This document shows positions 26,441 through 38,802 of a stretch of 64,000 bases of DNA, in pieces. A model generated the notes under the pieces. It worked only from the letters and a program-made list of their open reading frames with translations, had not been told where the DNA came from and searched no databases. The DNA comes from Metopolophium dirhodum. Lineage: Eukaryota; Arthropoda; Insecta; Hemiptera; Aphididae. A program made the position numbers and the translations under genes. Where the stretch lies: contig NC_083562.1 of NCBI RefSeq assembly GCF_019925205.1, positions 1,736,001 to 1,800,000 on the forward strand, in the 5' to 3' direction. Every line of letters begins with the position of its first letter. Position 1 is the stretch's first letter.

Positions 26441-28391
26441 TTATAGAAATAATACATAAAAACCCAACTACCCCCTACCCTAGCTGTACGCATAACAACA
26501 CTTCGCATAACGTTACAACGTAATAAACTCTAATCACTATCGTACAAATATATCGAAATACGGCACAACAGTGCAGTTTAGCTCCAAAGCGATTTCTGGA
26601 AACCTATGCGTATTTGATCGAGTTAAGAACAATGATCAAATCAGAATTGGTCGGTCGGGTTGGTTTCAAAGTTATAAGTTATGACCTTTTGAAGTGATTT
26701 TGAGTATTTTACGTCTACGCAGATTAATCCACAAATCTACATAACTCTATTAAAAGTATGCAATGAGGCATTTATACATATATTTACATTATACAGATCA
26801 CAACAGTTGTAAACCTATGATAAAAACCAAAAATTTCTTTTAGTGTTGGAGGTAAATGTTTCAACCCTCTCCCCCTCATTCACACACACACACAAACATG
26901 ACCAGATTAAGCCATTGGTCTGGTTAAATGTATGTTACATACCAATCATTCAGAATAGAAAACTAATACAATATATAATATGTAGGTAGAAGCTTATAAA
27001 TGAAAATAACATATTCGAACTACTTTTCAATTATTTGGGTATTACAAATCAACTTTGTTGAGCTTTATTTACTGCACATATTTGCAAAATCAAATCGAGG
27101 TTTACAAATATTATTAATTATATTTAACTTTGATGGAAAATTAAATAGCCGAAACGAAATTTTCATTGATTTATGCATTGAACGGGCGTGAAAAAATATT
27201 AGAATATGTGTTTCACTTTTTTAGTTGGTTATTTTTTTCACTTCGAGGTAAAATATAATTATAAAAATGTGAACAACAGTAACATTGTACCTATAATATT
27301 ATTTAATAATTATTATCTAAACCAAGTCTAAAGTGTCATCAGTGGGTGGCTTCTTTCCCCAAATTATGTAAATCATGTTTAATTTGTTTCCCTCTTATCG
27401 CAAATATACTTATTATGTCTTAGATATAGATTATATATTTTCTTCTAAAAATAAAAAAATAATTATTATATCACACCAATTACATCAACTCAATAAAAAA
27501 AATAAAAAAAAAAATTGTATTTTAAATACAAAATTAAAATATTTATCATTTGGTTTCAACTTTCTTACGACTGAGTAAGCGTAATTTTATATTTTTATAT
27601 TTATGTGCAACATGCAAAAAAATAAAGATTACGTTTTTCAAAATAATAAATGTATCCCCGGTTTAACATTAGTTTACCCCCCACTCTGCCCGGGTGGGGT
27701 GCAGGTAATAAATGTTTTATAAAATGTACATTACCTAAAACGTATTTTGTTTTTAGTATGATATTATTATGTTATTACACGATGATTTTATTACGGGTGA
27801 TTTATAATATATCGCGTAATCGTTTTTTATAAATAATATTTTTTCCGCACGATTTCATCGAGCGTGTGTTTCAGATTAATCCGCAAATATACAAACAATT
27901 TTTTTTTTTTTTTTTCGCAAAACGGCCAACGGCGTCGCCGCGGCCTGACATTGTTTGCGATGGCGATAATTTTTATTGCTCGCACTTTTCAAGCATAATT
28001 TTCGCGTATCGTTTTTGGATTTCACATTAATTTTGCAATCACCGGCGAGCGAACAACAAACAACAACAACAACAACAGTAATACGAAAGCCCGCGAGGAA
28101 ATAAAAAAACGTGAAAAAAAAAAAAAAAACGTATAACCCGAAAACGCACTCGGCAACCCCCCGAGTCCGCCGCAGCGGGCAGGCCGAAATCGAATTCTGC
28201 CGAGAGCGCGTTTACCCGTCGAACATAATAATATGGACGGCGCATATACGGTGCACTTCCGGACGTGCTGATAATTTCGATTGTTGTAGCACAAGGGGCC
28301 TTCCGGTGAAATTAGTCCAGTCCGGTATGAAATCTGCAAGCCACGCGCACCGTCATCTGTCATTACACTACGCGGCGTTGTTGTTGGTGTG

Positions 28392-28394
<3 letters not shown>

Positions 28395-28434
<40 letters not shown>
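28395..28434. repeat. (GT)n microsatellite
   Basis: About twenty GT units run into TATATA. On either strand it creates artefactual poly-Cys/Val or Thr/His reading frames. Confidence 0.95.
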
Positions 28435-28442
<8 letters not shown>

Positions 28443-28585
28443 GTGTCGAATTCCGAGAACTCAGACCGGATTTCGATTTTCAATATCCGCCTCACACTAC
28501 GCGCGTACAAGTATATCATGTATACCTACCCTTGTACACGCTATTATATAATATTATAATATATGTCGTTGGGACGAAATTGTTT

Positions 28586-28609
28586 GGGGGGGGGGGGGGG
28601 GGGGGGGGG
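28586..28609. repeat. Poly(G) tract of 24 bases
   Basis: There are twenty-four consecutive G bases, followed by CGCCCGCC. Long poly(C) tracts also occur at 29808-29822 (15) and 31529-31545 (17). Such tracts can form quadruplexes and are error-prone, so the exact lengths should not be trusted. Confidence 0.9.
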
Positions 28610-30386
28610 CGCCCGCCCTCCGTATAGTAACAATCTAGTCGATTGTTACGCCGCAGTCGTATAATATTTAACATCATCGTTGCGTATACCGTGTGGTTCG
28701 CACGCTATTACGAAGGGTAGTTTTTTTATCCTTCGCGGGATGTTATCATATTATTTGAGAACGCATGTTATTACGTGCTATACTATAATACGAGATAATC
28801 GACGACGCGCCCGACACTCCAGATGCCTGCAGTAACATTATAAGCTATAATCGCCATATTATTATTATTATTATTATTATTATGCACTATAAGTATAGTA
28901 ACAATATGGTATAGTGGTCGTAATTTACTGCACGTGCGTACAACTCGTTCCTCTAATGAAAAAAAAGCCAAGCCGTTTTCAAAAATATTGTCACTCTTGC
29001 ACCATTCACGAGACTTAATATACGTCGTATTGTTAAAATATTTAAATCGCGGTTGGTTCTGGATTCTGGATTTCAAAACCCTGGATGTCATATCCACGTT
29101 GCGCCCTTATGCGTCACATTGTAATACAACACGGTTAGACGGCACGAATTAAATTAAAAGTACCCAAAAACATCACATTATTAACGAAAATTTAAATAAA
29201 TACAAGGCTCTGAACTTGCATCTGTTAATAACAATGTATTCAACGTAGTATCCTATAAAGTATAAACTAAGATTATTTGCTGGTAAAAGAATAATAATAA
29301 GTAATTCCATATTATAAGTCATAATATGTCTATATAACAAAATATGTAATAATAATAAATTGATCACAACAAATTTAGGTACGTGCAAGTATAATATATT
29401 ATGATAACATGTTAGCGTTAAAGTATTAAAATACGGTGTGTTTCATAAAATGCCATTATTGTAGATATCTCCTTATACCTTCTCATACCCCTTACCAGTC
29501 CAACCAAATCAAACCGATAATTACAAGTGACTTGCGGGGATCACAAACTGCCCGTGTAGTGTCGTGTCGTATCTTTATCAAAATAATTATGTCACCACGC
29601 GATACCACATTAACCAAACAATACGGCATAGTTGAATATTATTTTCAGCTTTTTGGCTGTGCGGTCACAGAGATATATTGTGCAGAAAAATGATGACTAA
29701 AAAAAAATTAGAAAACGTAAAATATTCATTATCAGGTACAATATTCTTATCATTGGTATGTATTTTGGTATACAGATACGACACGATGCGACACGGGCAT
29801 TTGTGAACCCCCCCCCCCCCCCTTAAGCGTCGTCTTAATATAGAACGAAACAATCAGAGACCTTCATTTATACGCGAAGAATTATTGATAATACATATAT
29901 TTAATTTATAAATATCAAATTTTTAGTATGAATATCATTGAAAAGTCCCTTATTTTATTTGAAGTTTTTTTTTTTTTTTTTTTGTCATCCAACCCATTGA
30001 ATATAACAATATAATAATTAATTTGCAATTATAAACAGGTAGGTGACGAGACACCCTGTAAGTTGTGGTAGTGTGTCAAGCACTCTGGGTAGGGGAATAC
30101 GCGCCGCAAGGCTGTACAGGACATGTCTGGAGCTCATCGATAGCTATTTTTAATTTGGTAGGTTTTCGTCCGTCAAACTCGCACCCTTCGTTTACTCGTT
30201 TTTTAGTTGATATCTCAGGGCGTGTCTAATGAATCTGAGATGTCTGACGACGTAATCCCGCATTTGTCACGATTTTAAGCCAAGCAAAAATATAATAATA
30301 TAATATATTAATTCAATATCATATTGTTTATTTTTTATTATTATTATGATTAATATTATATATTATATTGTCGTTTCGGTAATATT

Positions 30387-30410
30387 TTACGTTAATAATA
30401 ATTAACGTAA
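30387..30410. other. Perfect 10-bp hairpin upstream of exon 2
   Basis: TTACGTTAAT, a four-base loop AATA, then ATTAACGTAA form a perfect inverted repeat ending 78 bases before the exon 2 splice acceptor. It could form a stem in the pre-mRNA near the branch-point region. In AT-rich DNA such palindromes also arise by chance. Confidence 0.5.
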
Positions 30411-30488
30411 ACCCAATCTTTCACCGATGACGTAACTAGCAATGGTATTATACATACAGTAATATTATTCGTATTTTTTTATTTTCAG

Positions 30489-30629
30489 TTCCCGCCGGTA
30501 ATTGCGGTACCCAACCAACTGCTGGGAGCGCCAATAGGCACAGACGTGACACTCGAATGTCACGTGGAATCCTACCCCAAATCGATCAACTATTGGGGTC
30601 AGAAACCGAACAAAAATGTTGATGGACGG
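30489..30629 (+). CDS. DIP/lachesin-like Ig protein, exon encoding the first half of Ig domain 3
   Basis: The acceptor ATTTTCAG ends at 30488 and the donor GTAAGA starts at 30630. Read from TTC at 30489 the exon gives 47 residues: FPPVIAVPNQLLGAPIGTD, then V-T-L-E-C-H-V-E with the first disulphide cysteine of Ig3, then P-K-S-I-N-Y-W, the core tryptophan. The string PNQLxGAPxGTDVTLECHVE followed by PKSINYW is a signature of insect DIP/lachesin proteins. Exon 1 ends with one base of a codon, so this exon should start with two. It actually reads TTCCCGCCG, which is in the conserved frame only if one C is removed or if the join is phase 0. The exon therefore appears one base too long (CCC instead of CC) relative to the family, as either an assembly error or a frameshift. 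The domain identity is clear despite this. Confidence 0.85.
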
Positions 30630-33600
30630 GTAAGATTATTTTATTTGTCTCGATGGAAAAAAAATACACTGCATAAGACTCGATAGCCGTAGACTGCTAG
30701 TGCAACACGTGCCTTATAATTTTTTGCAAACAAACTCCATTACGAATTCAATTAAGCTTACCATCAAAAATGTATACTTTGTAAAAACAAATACGATGTG
30801 GGTATAAGTCATTTATTATACGACATAAGTTTTATAGATTCCGAGTATCGACGAAAAGATGATTTCGTTCGGAAAACATTTTTTTTTTTACCAGCAGCGG
30901 CTAGTAATCCGATCACGTCTTTTTCGACGAAGATAAATTCCGGGTACTGCGGTATTTACCTTGAAACACGGTAATATTTCTGATCCGTAAGATTTATCTA
31001 TTAATACTCGCGATATGTCTTACGATTGAGAACAAAAACCTACTTAGTAAAACGAAATAAAAATATTATGATCGACATAGCACAACGTCGACGTGACGAA
31101 AAATCGGGTAAAGAACACTACGGTATGGTTGTAGCTTGGTAGGCAGGTAACTGCAGTGTTTGGATATTGAAAATATCGTCTAATGTCAATTATTATTACT
31201 GTTGCCGTACCGTGCCGAAGGGAATCGAGTTGGCTTATTGTTTTCGTTCCAATTAGCAAACAATGGGCGCAATAATAATTAACATCGATCGAAATAACGT
31301 TTATTATGATATCGAAAAAAAAAAAAAACTAAAAAGAGCAACGGCGATAACGAAGTAGGAATAGAAAAGGCTGATGGGAGGAAATTCAAAAAGATTTCGA
31401 ATACAATGGAATTCCCACTTTTGATATACAAATAATTTTTCCCGTGGTAATTATTATGCTTGAACGTTTTGTCGGAATACTTTTGAAATGTGTTCATTTA
31501 CAGCCCTGCAGCCACTAACGCCCTCCCACCCCCCCCCCCCCCCCCATCATCATCCCCGCGACCCCCACAACCGGCGTAGCCAGTACCCGAGTACCGACTC
31601 CGATGGCGTGTTCCCAGGAGAGAGCTGAATTTACTTAATTTCATTTTTTTTTTCTCGACAACAAATTATCGTTGCCTTGTCGAAATTATTACGCGAAAGT
31701 TGTTCAAAACGACGACACGGTGGAAATTCAAATTGTTTCGTATACAAAAACAGAAGAACGCCATTCTTCGAACGGCGGCTTAGTACGTCCTTAGAATGCA
31801 TAATGACCGGAAGTGCTCTATTGCATTTTCCGCCTTCGTGTAACTGGACCCTACTCTAAGATCCTTGTAGAAAATGTTTAAAGATCTTTTCTCAAATATT
31901 CTATGGATTTATTGTACGAGAAAAAATAGGATAACTAAATAGTTCAATGGTATAAAGTTATTATCAATAAAAGGTATTATGACGAAACTGTAAGGTACAA
32001 ACGATGTTTGGTTGTTTTTTTGGTTAGAGAAAATATTATGTGAAAATACATTATACTTCCTACTTTCGTAGTCACTTATAGTTTCAAATAATTTACGGTT
32101 AAGTTAACCGTTTGTATATTTTTTTTTCTCTGGGTCTTAACAGGGCTTGTTCAATGAATAATTTGTGCACAAAACTCGTTTATTGCTTCATTTTAATTCC
32201 CGAGTAGTGTATAAAAACGTTCTGTTATTTTGTTTTTTTTTAATTGCAGAAAATTTTACGAAGAAAAATCCAACGATATATTTTAACATAATTTTAATAC
32301 CGTTTTCATTATTTTATGCAGATCTTTCCACGCAAAACTGTACGCATTGTAACTTGGAGGGGAGAATTAAATTCTAAATTGTTCTAGTGCTATACACGAG
32401 ATAGGTAAGGTGTTGAAGAGAAAAAGTGCGTATATGTATAAACCTTTAGTACAATATGCATGAATGGACAGTGACATGTGAGAAGCCAGATGGAAAAAAA
32501 CATTTTATATCTATTTTCCCGAGAAAGATATAAAAGAAAGAATTCTACTTTACGCCCTGTAAAACATTATAGATTCTCGATATAAAAAAAATATATATTA
32601 AATTCTAAACAACACGAGGTTTGAATAAAATAACATCGACGACATATTATTTTTAATCATTTTTTTTTTTTTTTTTGATACACGGTCTGCAAACTAAACG
32701 ACAGCCGTCAAAAACCAATGAAAATGACTATACCTACATAATAAATGTCGACTGTTGTCGGAATAAAAATTTGCCGGTAGTTCACCTGTTTCGTTTTGGA
32801 TACAATTAGAAACGTAAAACCCGGAAGCACCGTCATTTCGCTTTTATTATCGATTCGACGATTCAAACAATCGGTGCAATAATAATAATAATAATAATAA
32901 TATTCGATTCTGACGTTACGGGTAGTTCATCGCGTAATCCAGTCACGTCAAGCATGCGTTCACAGTATTAGACGTCACGATAATAAAACGTGTAAACGGA
33001 TTTATGTGGAATAACAGCACAGCAGACGTCGACAATTGGAAGTGGCGACAACTTCACACCGCATACAAATGTCCCGGTTAACGCGAAGAAAGAGGCGTAC
33101 AAATCCGGATTTATGAGTACAGTAACGCTTGTTAAAATGACAGTGAAAATAATCCTACATGGGTTAAAAAAAAAAAAAAAACCCCCCATAGACGATAACA
33201 ATGTTTTGGCTGGGGTCTCTGAACTGCAGTCTAAACTGAGGTTATAATTAAATCATCAAAATACAATATAGACATAATCTGCTGAAAACAATTCAGAGTG
33301 AAAATTATATTATAATATAAGTACTGCATAATGCAAACAATATAAATCTGAAAAAATTAACCGTTATACATTTTAGTCCACATAATATGTACGCCCTTCG
33401 ACTATTGTTTATTGCATTCTGAATGGCCTCTATAATTGAACGTTATCAAATTCGTATAACCACACAAAAAATTCCACGTCCGTTAAATTTTTTATAATAT
33501 GAATTTGCAGTAAACATTTTACGTCTACTTTAAATCATTTAATTTGTGTGCAACATTTAAAATGAATACATTAAAAATTCATCTTATCGTGTTCAAGTAT

Positions 33601-34999
33601 AATATTATTAAAGTAAAAACAAATGTGTTCTATGTTTTCACGAGTGAAATAGTTTTTCATACACACTATACAAGGTTCATAGGTGTCAAAAACATTTAAA
33701 GTAAAACTCTTGGGAAAATTATATACATATATGATAGTATAATAAGATATAGAAAAACTTCAAATAAAACAAAATAGATTGTCAAATTACTAAAACAAGA
33801 AGTCTAAAAAAATGTATTAATTATATTACAAAAGTATGATTTCAATTGTTACTCGAAAACCCTTTGATTTTTAGTCGGAACACTAGTTAAATAAATAATG
33901 ATTCATAATATTATAGAATAATTAAAAATAACAAATAAAATTAAATTAACTTGACCCTGCGTTGTTTTCTTTTATTATTTTACCAATATTTTTAGACATA
34001 GATAATAAATTATAATAGCACAATTCACAGAAGATATAAATTGCAAGAATAACCATATTAAATCTGTTTTTGGATGATTTTTAAGTATATTAGCTGAAAC
34101 AATATTTAAAATAAGATTTATCGCGCACAAAAATAAAATCAAATTAACCTAACCAATCTGCCTGGCATTTTTAATAACCAAAAATAACTATATATTATAG
34201 AAGCAATACATTTTTATTAATTTGCGTACGCAATTTAATACATAATGTCATAATCACATTAATTTCTTCGAGACCGTTGGAAAAACGTCGAATTCTGTAA
34301 GTATGAAAAAATGTCTTAAATTAACTTACAAAAATCTGGAAACTACACGTTTTTCCTCAAAGTTAAATAAGGTTTCTTGGAAAAATAATGGGACTCGCGA
34401 AAGTTTGAAGCCCGTCAAAAATGAATATTTACGACCCTTGGCTGCGCATAACGTACAGAAATATTGAAGTGAGAGACAGAGCTAATCAGCGAAAAATTAT
34501 AATAGAAAGCACTTGCATGTTGGTATTATTATAGGACACGCGACAACTTCGCATCGTTTGTATGAAATCTGGTTCAGGACTATAATGATTTAACTTCACT
34601 ATAAAGTATAATATATTCATAACCCGCGTGCATCACGAAAACTGTTTAGAAAACCTTTCTGCTAAAAATTCGTCCACAGAAAAAATATAAAATTAAACTT
34701 TTTACAGCTTCATTTCTTACAAACTTACGTTTCACATCACTATTGTCGTTTGCATCACTTAAAACTCTAAAATCCAAATAATTGTGAGAAGTCTCAAAAC
34801 ATTTTCCGCCCCGCATTAATTAGTGTACACGACTAATGCAAATCGCAGACACGTACACATAATTTCAAATATATTATATATACAGTATATAGCGTTAATA
34901 CTCGATTTTATGCGTACAGGGAAGCCGACAAATATAATAATAGTAATAATAATAATTACCTAACCGCACAAGAAAAGTGACTGCAGTGGCACGCCTTTT

Positions 35000-36320
35000 A
35001 TACAGCGCGCAAGTGTAAATTCTCCTCTGCGGGGGCGGCATCATTAAACACACATAAGACGATTAATGAGAGTCGAGTTTGTGTGAAAGCAGTTATGGAG
35101 GCGGCGGATGGTGTTTTTAAGAAGCTAGGAGAACACGATTATCCGAGAAATAATCACACCTACTGGTATAGTGCCGAAAAAAAAAACCCCCAAAGAAATA
35201 AAACCTTTGAAGGAGAATTCGGGGAGTGGGTTGTACACGTTATATAATAAAATACGAAAAACAAAAAATTAAAACAAACAACCTCTTTCGGTTTGGTTCC
35301 AAAGTCATTAATTATACATTTGTCCCTAATTTCTCGCCCTTAACCACCGGCCGCCGCCGACGACGTTGTCGCTCGCTCCTTTCCAGGGTTGCAGGATTTT
35401 CACGTATACGCCGTGTAGGAGGTATAGGAGGTGAGGGTGACCTTCTCCCGTCGCGAAAAGTCGTCTATACATACATAATATAAAAGATATCGTTTTTATA
35501 CTCTCCGCGACGAGCACGCACACACGCGCGACACCCACCGCCGCCGTCCTCTTGAAAAACCATCATCAGACGGCGACAGTGGCGGTGGCAGTGGCGACGA
35601 TGAGCGCAGAAGTTTTTGACTAATCTGTCGCGTGATTAATGGCCGGACGAAAGTTTTGAGCTCGCCCTTCCCCGTCTTTCGGGGCTAACGTGTGCACTGT
35701 GCGAGGGCGAGGCCCTCGGTCGTTCTCCTTTTATTCCCGACGAGTAATTGAAAGTCTGCAACCGTGGCTTATATATATATATATAGTGGTGACAACAACG
35801 ACAACACGCCAAGTGTCTCCCACCCCTCCCCCCCCCCCACTCAATCAACATCAGGTCGCCTGCTGGCGGAGAGCGGCGTTTGCGGTGGCTTTTCTCGCGC
35901 GTAGCTGACGGACGGACGGCGGTTATATATACAGGCCGGGTATCCCCCTGCCCTGGTGTGGGGGAAACACGTTTCTCGGCCGGGGCGGTTGATGGATCGA
36001 CTTTGTTTGGGCACTCGCGACGTGAATAATTATTAACCGTGTTAATATAACATTTTATTTTATTTTTTCCCCCCCATTCGCTTACTTCATTTTCGATAAA
36101 TCTCCTCTCGTTTCCCATTCCGTCTCCGTTTCCCGCTCCAAAAGTGCAATATCCAATATTTTTCACTTTGCCGCGAGTACGTGCGCCCCGGTACGTTCTC
36201 CGTTCCCCACTTGAACGCTGCGTACGACTGTTCGGTATCCATCCACTCAGGTTAGATATCTTTGTATGCACAGCAGTTTTCAGTAATGCGCGACGTGTCA
36301 ATTGGAAAACCGGCAAACTA
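35000..36320. other. CpG-rich island in intron 2 with a long but doubtful ORF
   Basis: This is the most GC-rich part of intron 2, with CpG-dense words at 35345-35380, 35510-35600 and 35690-35740, a (TA)n block near 35770 and a C-run at 35828-35838. A 226-codon minus-strand frame (36316 to 35636) stays open, but its product is rich in Arg, Gly, Ser and Pro, crosses the simple repeats, and shows no domain, signal peptide or conserved motif. Overlapping plus-strand frames are also open. A CpG-rich block in an AT-rich intron may mark an alternative promoter or a first exon of a nested transcript; this is an inference from composition only. Confidence 0.3.
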
Positions 36321-36727
36321 AAATAGCATTATTAATACCCGTAGGCCGCATTGCAATTTTCAAACATAATACAAGTTATAAGACCACGATTTCGGTACTG
36401 AAAGCTCCAAAAAAATCTCCTCTTTTGTATGACTCGGAATTGAAACGAAATATTTTTAGACGATTTAAAAATTAAAAATTAACTCATTTTAATTCCGAGC
36501 GAATTGTAGTGGAATAAACTATGGAAAACCGGGGGGAAAGGACATAGGGTGGTGACTGGTTGCGATTGTAGTAAGGAGTAGTTTAAGGATAATATAGATA
36601 TAATGTGAGGATGGCATTTAAAACCTGTTCGATTCGGGATTTCGATATAGTAATGATAAGAGACAACGCGTTACACTCGGTGGTTGTGATCCTTTTGAAA
36701 GAGACTCCTCAAATGTCACAGCTGCAA

Positions 36728-37246
36728 TCTATAATATTATATATAAAAATGAATGTTTGTCTATCCACCTGTCCTTTATGCATCCCCAGACGGCTAGATC
36801 GACCTTGATAGCATTTTTTGTGTGTGTTCGAGTGATTCCCGGGATGATTAGATTCCCGATTAGACCCGGTAGGTCCAACACGGGGAGGTACTCAAACAGG
36901 GATTTTGAGATTTACGATGGGATATTTCGTTTATAAATTGTTACTATTGGTTATAGGAGTAATAATAAGTAGAAATTAGTGTTTATTACTGTAATGGTTA
37001 CCATTGGTTAATCGGGCAGCAAGCATGCATCAAATCGAATTTTTGCATATTTCCTATCAAAGTGGCTTAGTCGCACTTATAGCCGCCCGTCGGCGTTGTC
37101 CTCGATCCGACGTAGTCGGGTGGCCTACCAGGGTGTGACTGAGTTGCACTTACTGCTGCGAGTTACACCCAAAAGGAATTTGACAATCACAATTTTTTTA
37201 AAAGTCTTCATTTTTTACGGGCAACGAAGTGCGTGAGATCAGCTAG
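36728..37246 (+). mobile_element. Non-autonomous Helitron-like element
   Basis: The left end reads TCTATAATATTATATATAAA followed by AATGAATGTTTGTCTATCC, close to the usual Helitron 5' terminus (TC start, then ATGAATGTTTGTCTGTC). The right end reads ACGGGCAACGAAGTGCGTGA followed by GATCAGCTAG and then T, matching the Helitron CTRR-T terminus with a degraded subterminal hairpin. The element sits between an A (36727) and a T (37247), as expected for rolling-circle insertion, and has no target duplication. The 519-bp interior has no Rep/helicase coding region. Confidence 0.65.
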
Positions 37247-37254
37247 TGTATTCA

Positions 37255-37278
37255 TATATATATATATATATATATATA
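37255..37278. repeat. (TA)n microsatellite
   Basis: A pure TA run starts within ten bases of the right end of the Helitron-like element, consistent with Helitrons favouring AT-rich targets. Confidence 0.9.
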
Positions 37279-38217
37279 AACCTTTGTGACAAGATAATAG
37301 TTGTAGACTATAGATTACGAGCAACCACGTAATTGTAAGTGTTTGAGGTCATTGATATCGTTCGGTGGTTTCATTTCCAGCTTATTCTTGGCGTGTATAA
37401 TATGTGTGTACAATACAACTACGCTGTAGTTTATTGTTCGATTATATTTATTATTGTTTAAACTTTTAGCACCATTGATTATATCGTTAGAATAATATTA
37501 TAGTCTTTATGTCGTCTGGTGTAGACGGTGCAAAGACTACAGTGTAGAACTGTTGTGTTTGTTTACTTGAGTATTTTGACGTGTTGTTCACGTGCTACAC
37601 TATATTGTTATAATAATTATTGTATCATAAAATACAACTTGCGACTTGCAAGTTCAACATAGCTTTAACCACGACGCCATTATAATATTCTTGTTCAAAA
37701 TGTCTAATTCTAACTTAAAATCAAAACGATTAAGTAATTCGTAGCATAAAAAAAAAAGGTTTGGCAAAAAAATAAAGGGAAGAACAGTTGAATAGGAAAA
37801 CTGATAAATTAGATACCTATTTTAAGGTACCTATGTAAATACAGTATATTTCTTATTCGTTACTATAATTTATAGCTATAGAATTTTATTTATAATTTTA
37901 TCGCACAGACCAATGTTATTAATACAATATTGCCATGTAATAATTTGTATAAATTGTATCTGGTATATATTGTATTTATATTATGTACTGTACAATTACG
38001 TGTACCGAGACTAGACGAGTAAGCATACAGTTTTTTCGTAAGTCAAATGTATATGTTATCGAGTCTTCGAGCGTAGCGATAAAAAAATTTTGTGTTATTT
38101 ACTTGTAAAAAATGGCGTGTACTGAATAAGTTACGTCATATATTTATGTTGAACATCGTCCCTTGGCCCTGTGTGTATTATTACTCTACTAAAGTTCATT
38201 CATACGTGTGTGACGTA

Positions 38218-38802
38218 TAGATATGCAAGGCTGGGCAAGTTAATATTTTTTTTTAACTCAGTTATATAAGTTAATATGCATCAATAACAAAAAGTTAAAA
38301 GTTAAAAGTTAATTTAACTATAGGTGAACTCAGTTAAGTTAAAAGTTAATACACACTTTTTGTGAACTTTTTATTAAGTTAAAAAAAAGTTAATTTGTTT
38401 ATACAACGCTTTACGCTAGCGTACTTCATTTTAATCCAACCCAAAACTAAATTCTAGGATATAGTGTTTATATACAGTACTTCCATATAAGTTAGATTCG
38501 AATGATAAAGATTTTTAACTTGAAACAATTTTCGATACATATTTTTTGACATGTAAACGAAATAGACTGAAATAGTGAAATATTATAAAATTAAAAACAA
38601 AATAAATTAACTTAACTTACTTCTTAAAATGAAAACTTAACTCGTTAATTTCACGTTAATTAAGAAAGAAATTTAGTAAGTTAACAGTTAAGTTAATGAA
38701 AAGACAAAAGTAACTCTAGTTAAGTTAAAAAGTTAAAATAAAATCAACTTTTTAACTTAACTTAAACTTTTTAACTCGTTAATGCCCTGCCTTGTAGATA
38801 TG
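38218..38802. mobile_element. hAT-type MITE rich in GTTAA words, with 8-bp target-site duplication (element 38226-38794)
   Basis: TAGATATG is present at 38218-38225 and 38795-38802. The 569-bp element starts CAAGGCTGGGCAAGTTAA and ends with the complement of CAAGGCAGGGCATTAAC, so 14-18 bp of inverted repeat are clear. The left half is dense in AAGTTAA and the right half also carries TTAACTT, giving many internal pairing options. No transposase is encoded. The ORF on the other strand that crosses the right end (39095 to 38757) runs into the element and is not taken as a gene. Confidence 0.85.

Larger units (their letters stand above)
27900..28700. other. GC-richer island with GT repeat and G24 tract in intron 1
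   Basis: The block is CpG-rich (for example 27930-27960 and 28140-28250) and contains a (GT)n run at about 28395-28434 and 24 consecutive Gs at 28586-28609. ORFs of up to 165 codons overlap on both strands, but they are built from the repeats and show no domain. An internal promoter is possible; I see no core promoter motif that I would defend. Confidence 0.3.
470..30488 (+). other. Intron 1 of the DIP-like gene (about 30 kb)
   Basis: This is bounded by GTGAGT at 470 and TTTTATTTTCAG ending at 30488. I found no convincing coding exon inside it. It holds a hAT-type MITE (1360-1842), the 843-bp tandem array (3512-6546), a second hAT-type MITE (17086-17296), a lone hAT-like end (18590-18638), a possible LINE 3' end (21500-21680), an exact 98-bp duplication (23242-23437), a degraded MITE (26130-26440), GC-richer islands at 11.9-14.3 and 27.9-28.7 kb, and many microsatellites. 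Stretches such as 6.8-11.9, 14.4-17.0, 18.7-21.4 and 23.5-26.1 kb show only AT-rich sequence in which I see nothing specific. A long intron with possible enhancers is usual for neuronal Ig genes; no regulatory site was demonstrated. Confidence 0.8.

Noticed and set aside
28022..28627. ORFs with Cys/Val or Thr/His runs on both strands
   Set aside because: They are artefacts of the GT repeat and the G tract.
35636..36316. 226-codon minus-strand ORF
   Set aside because: It crosses simple repeats, has Arg/Gly/Pro/Ser-rich composition, no domain or splice context, and overlaps open frames on the other strand. It is kept only as a compositional island.
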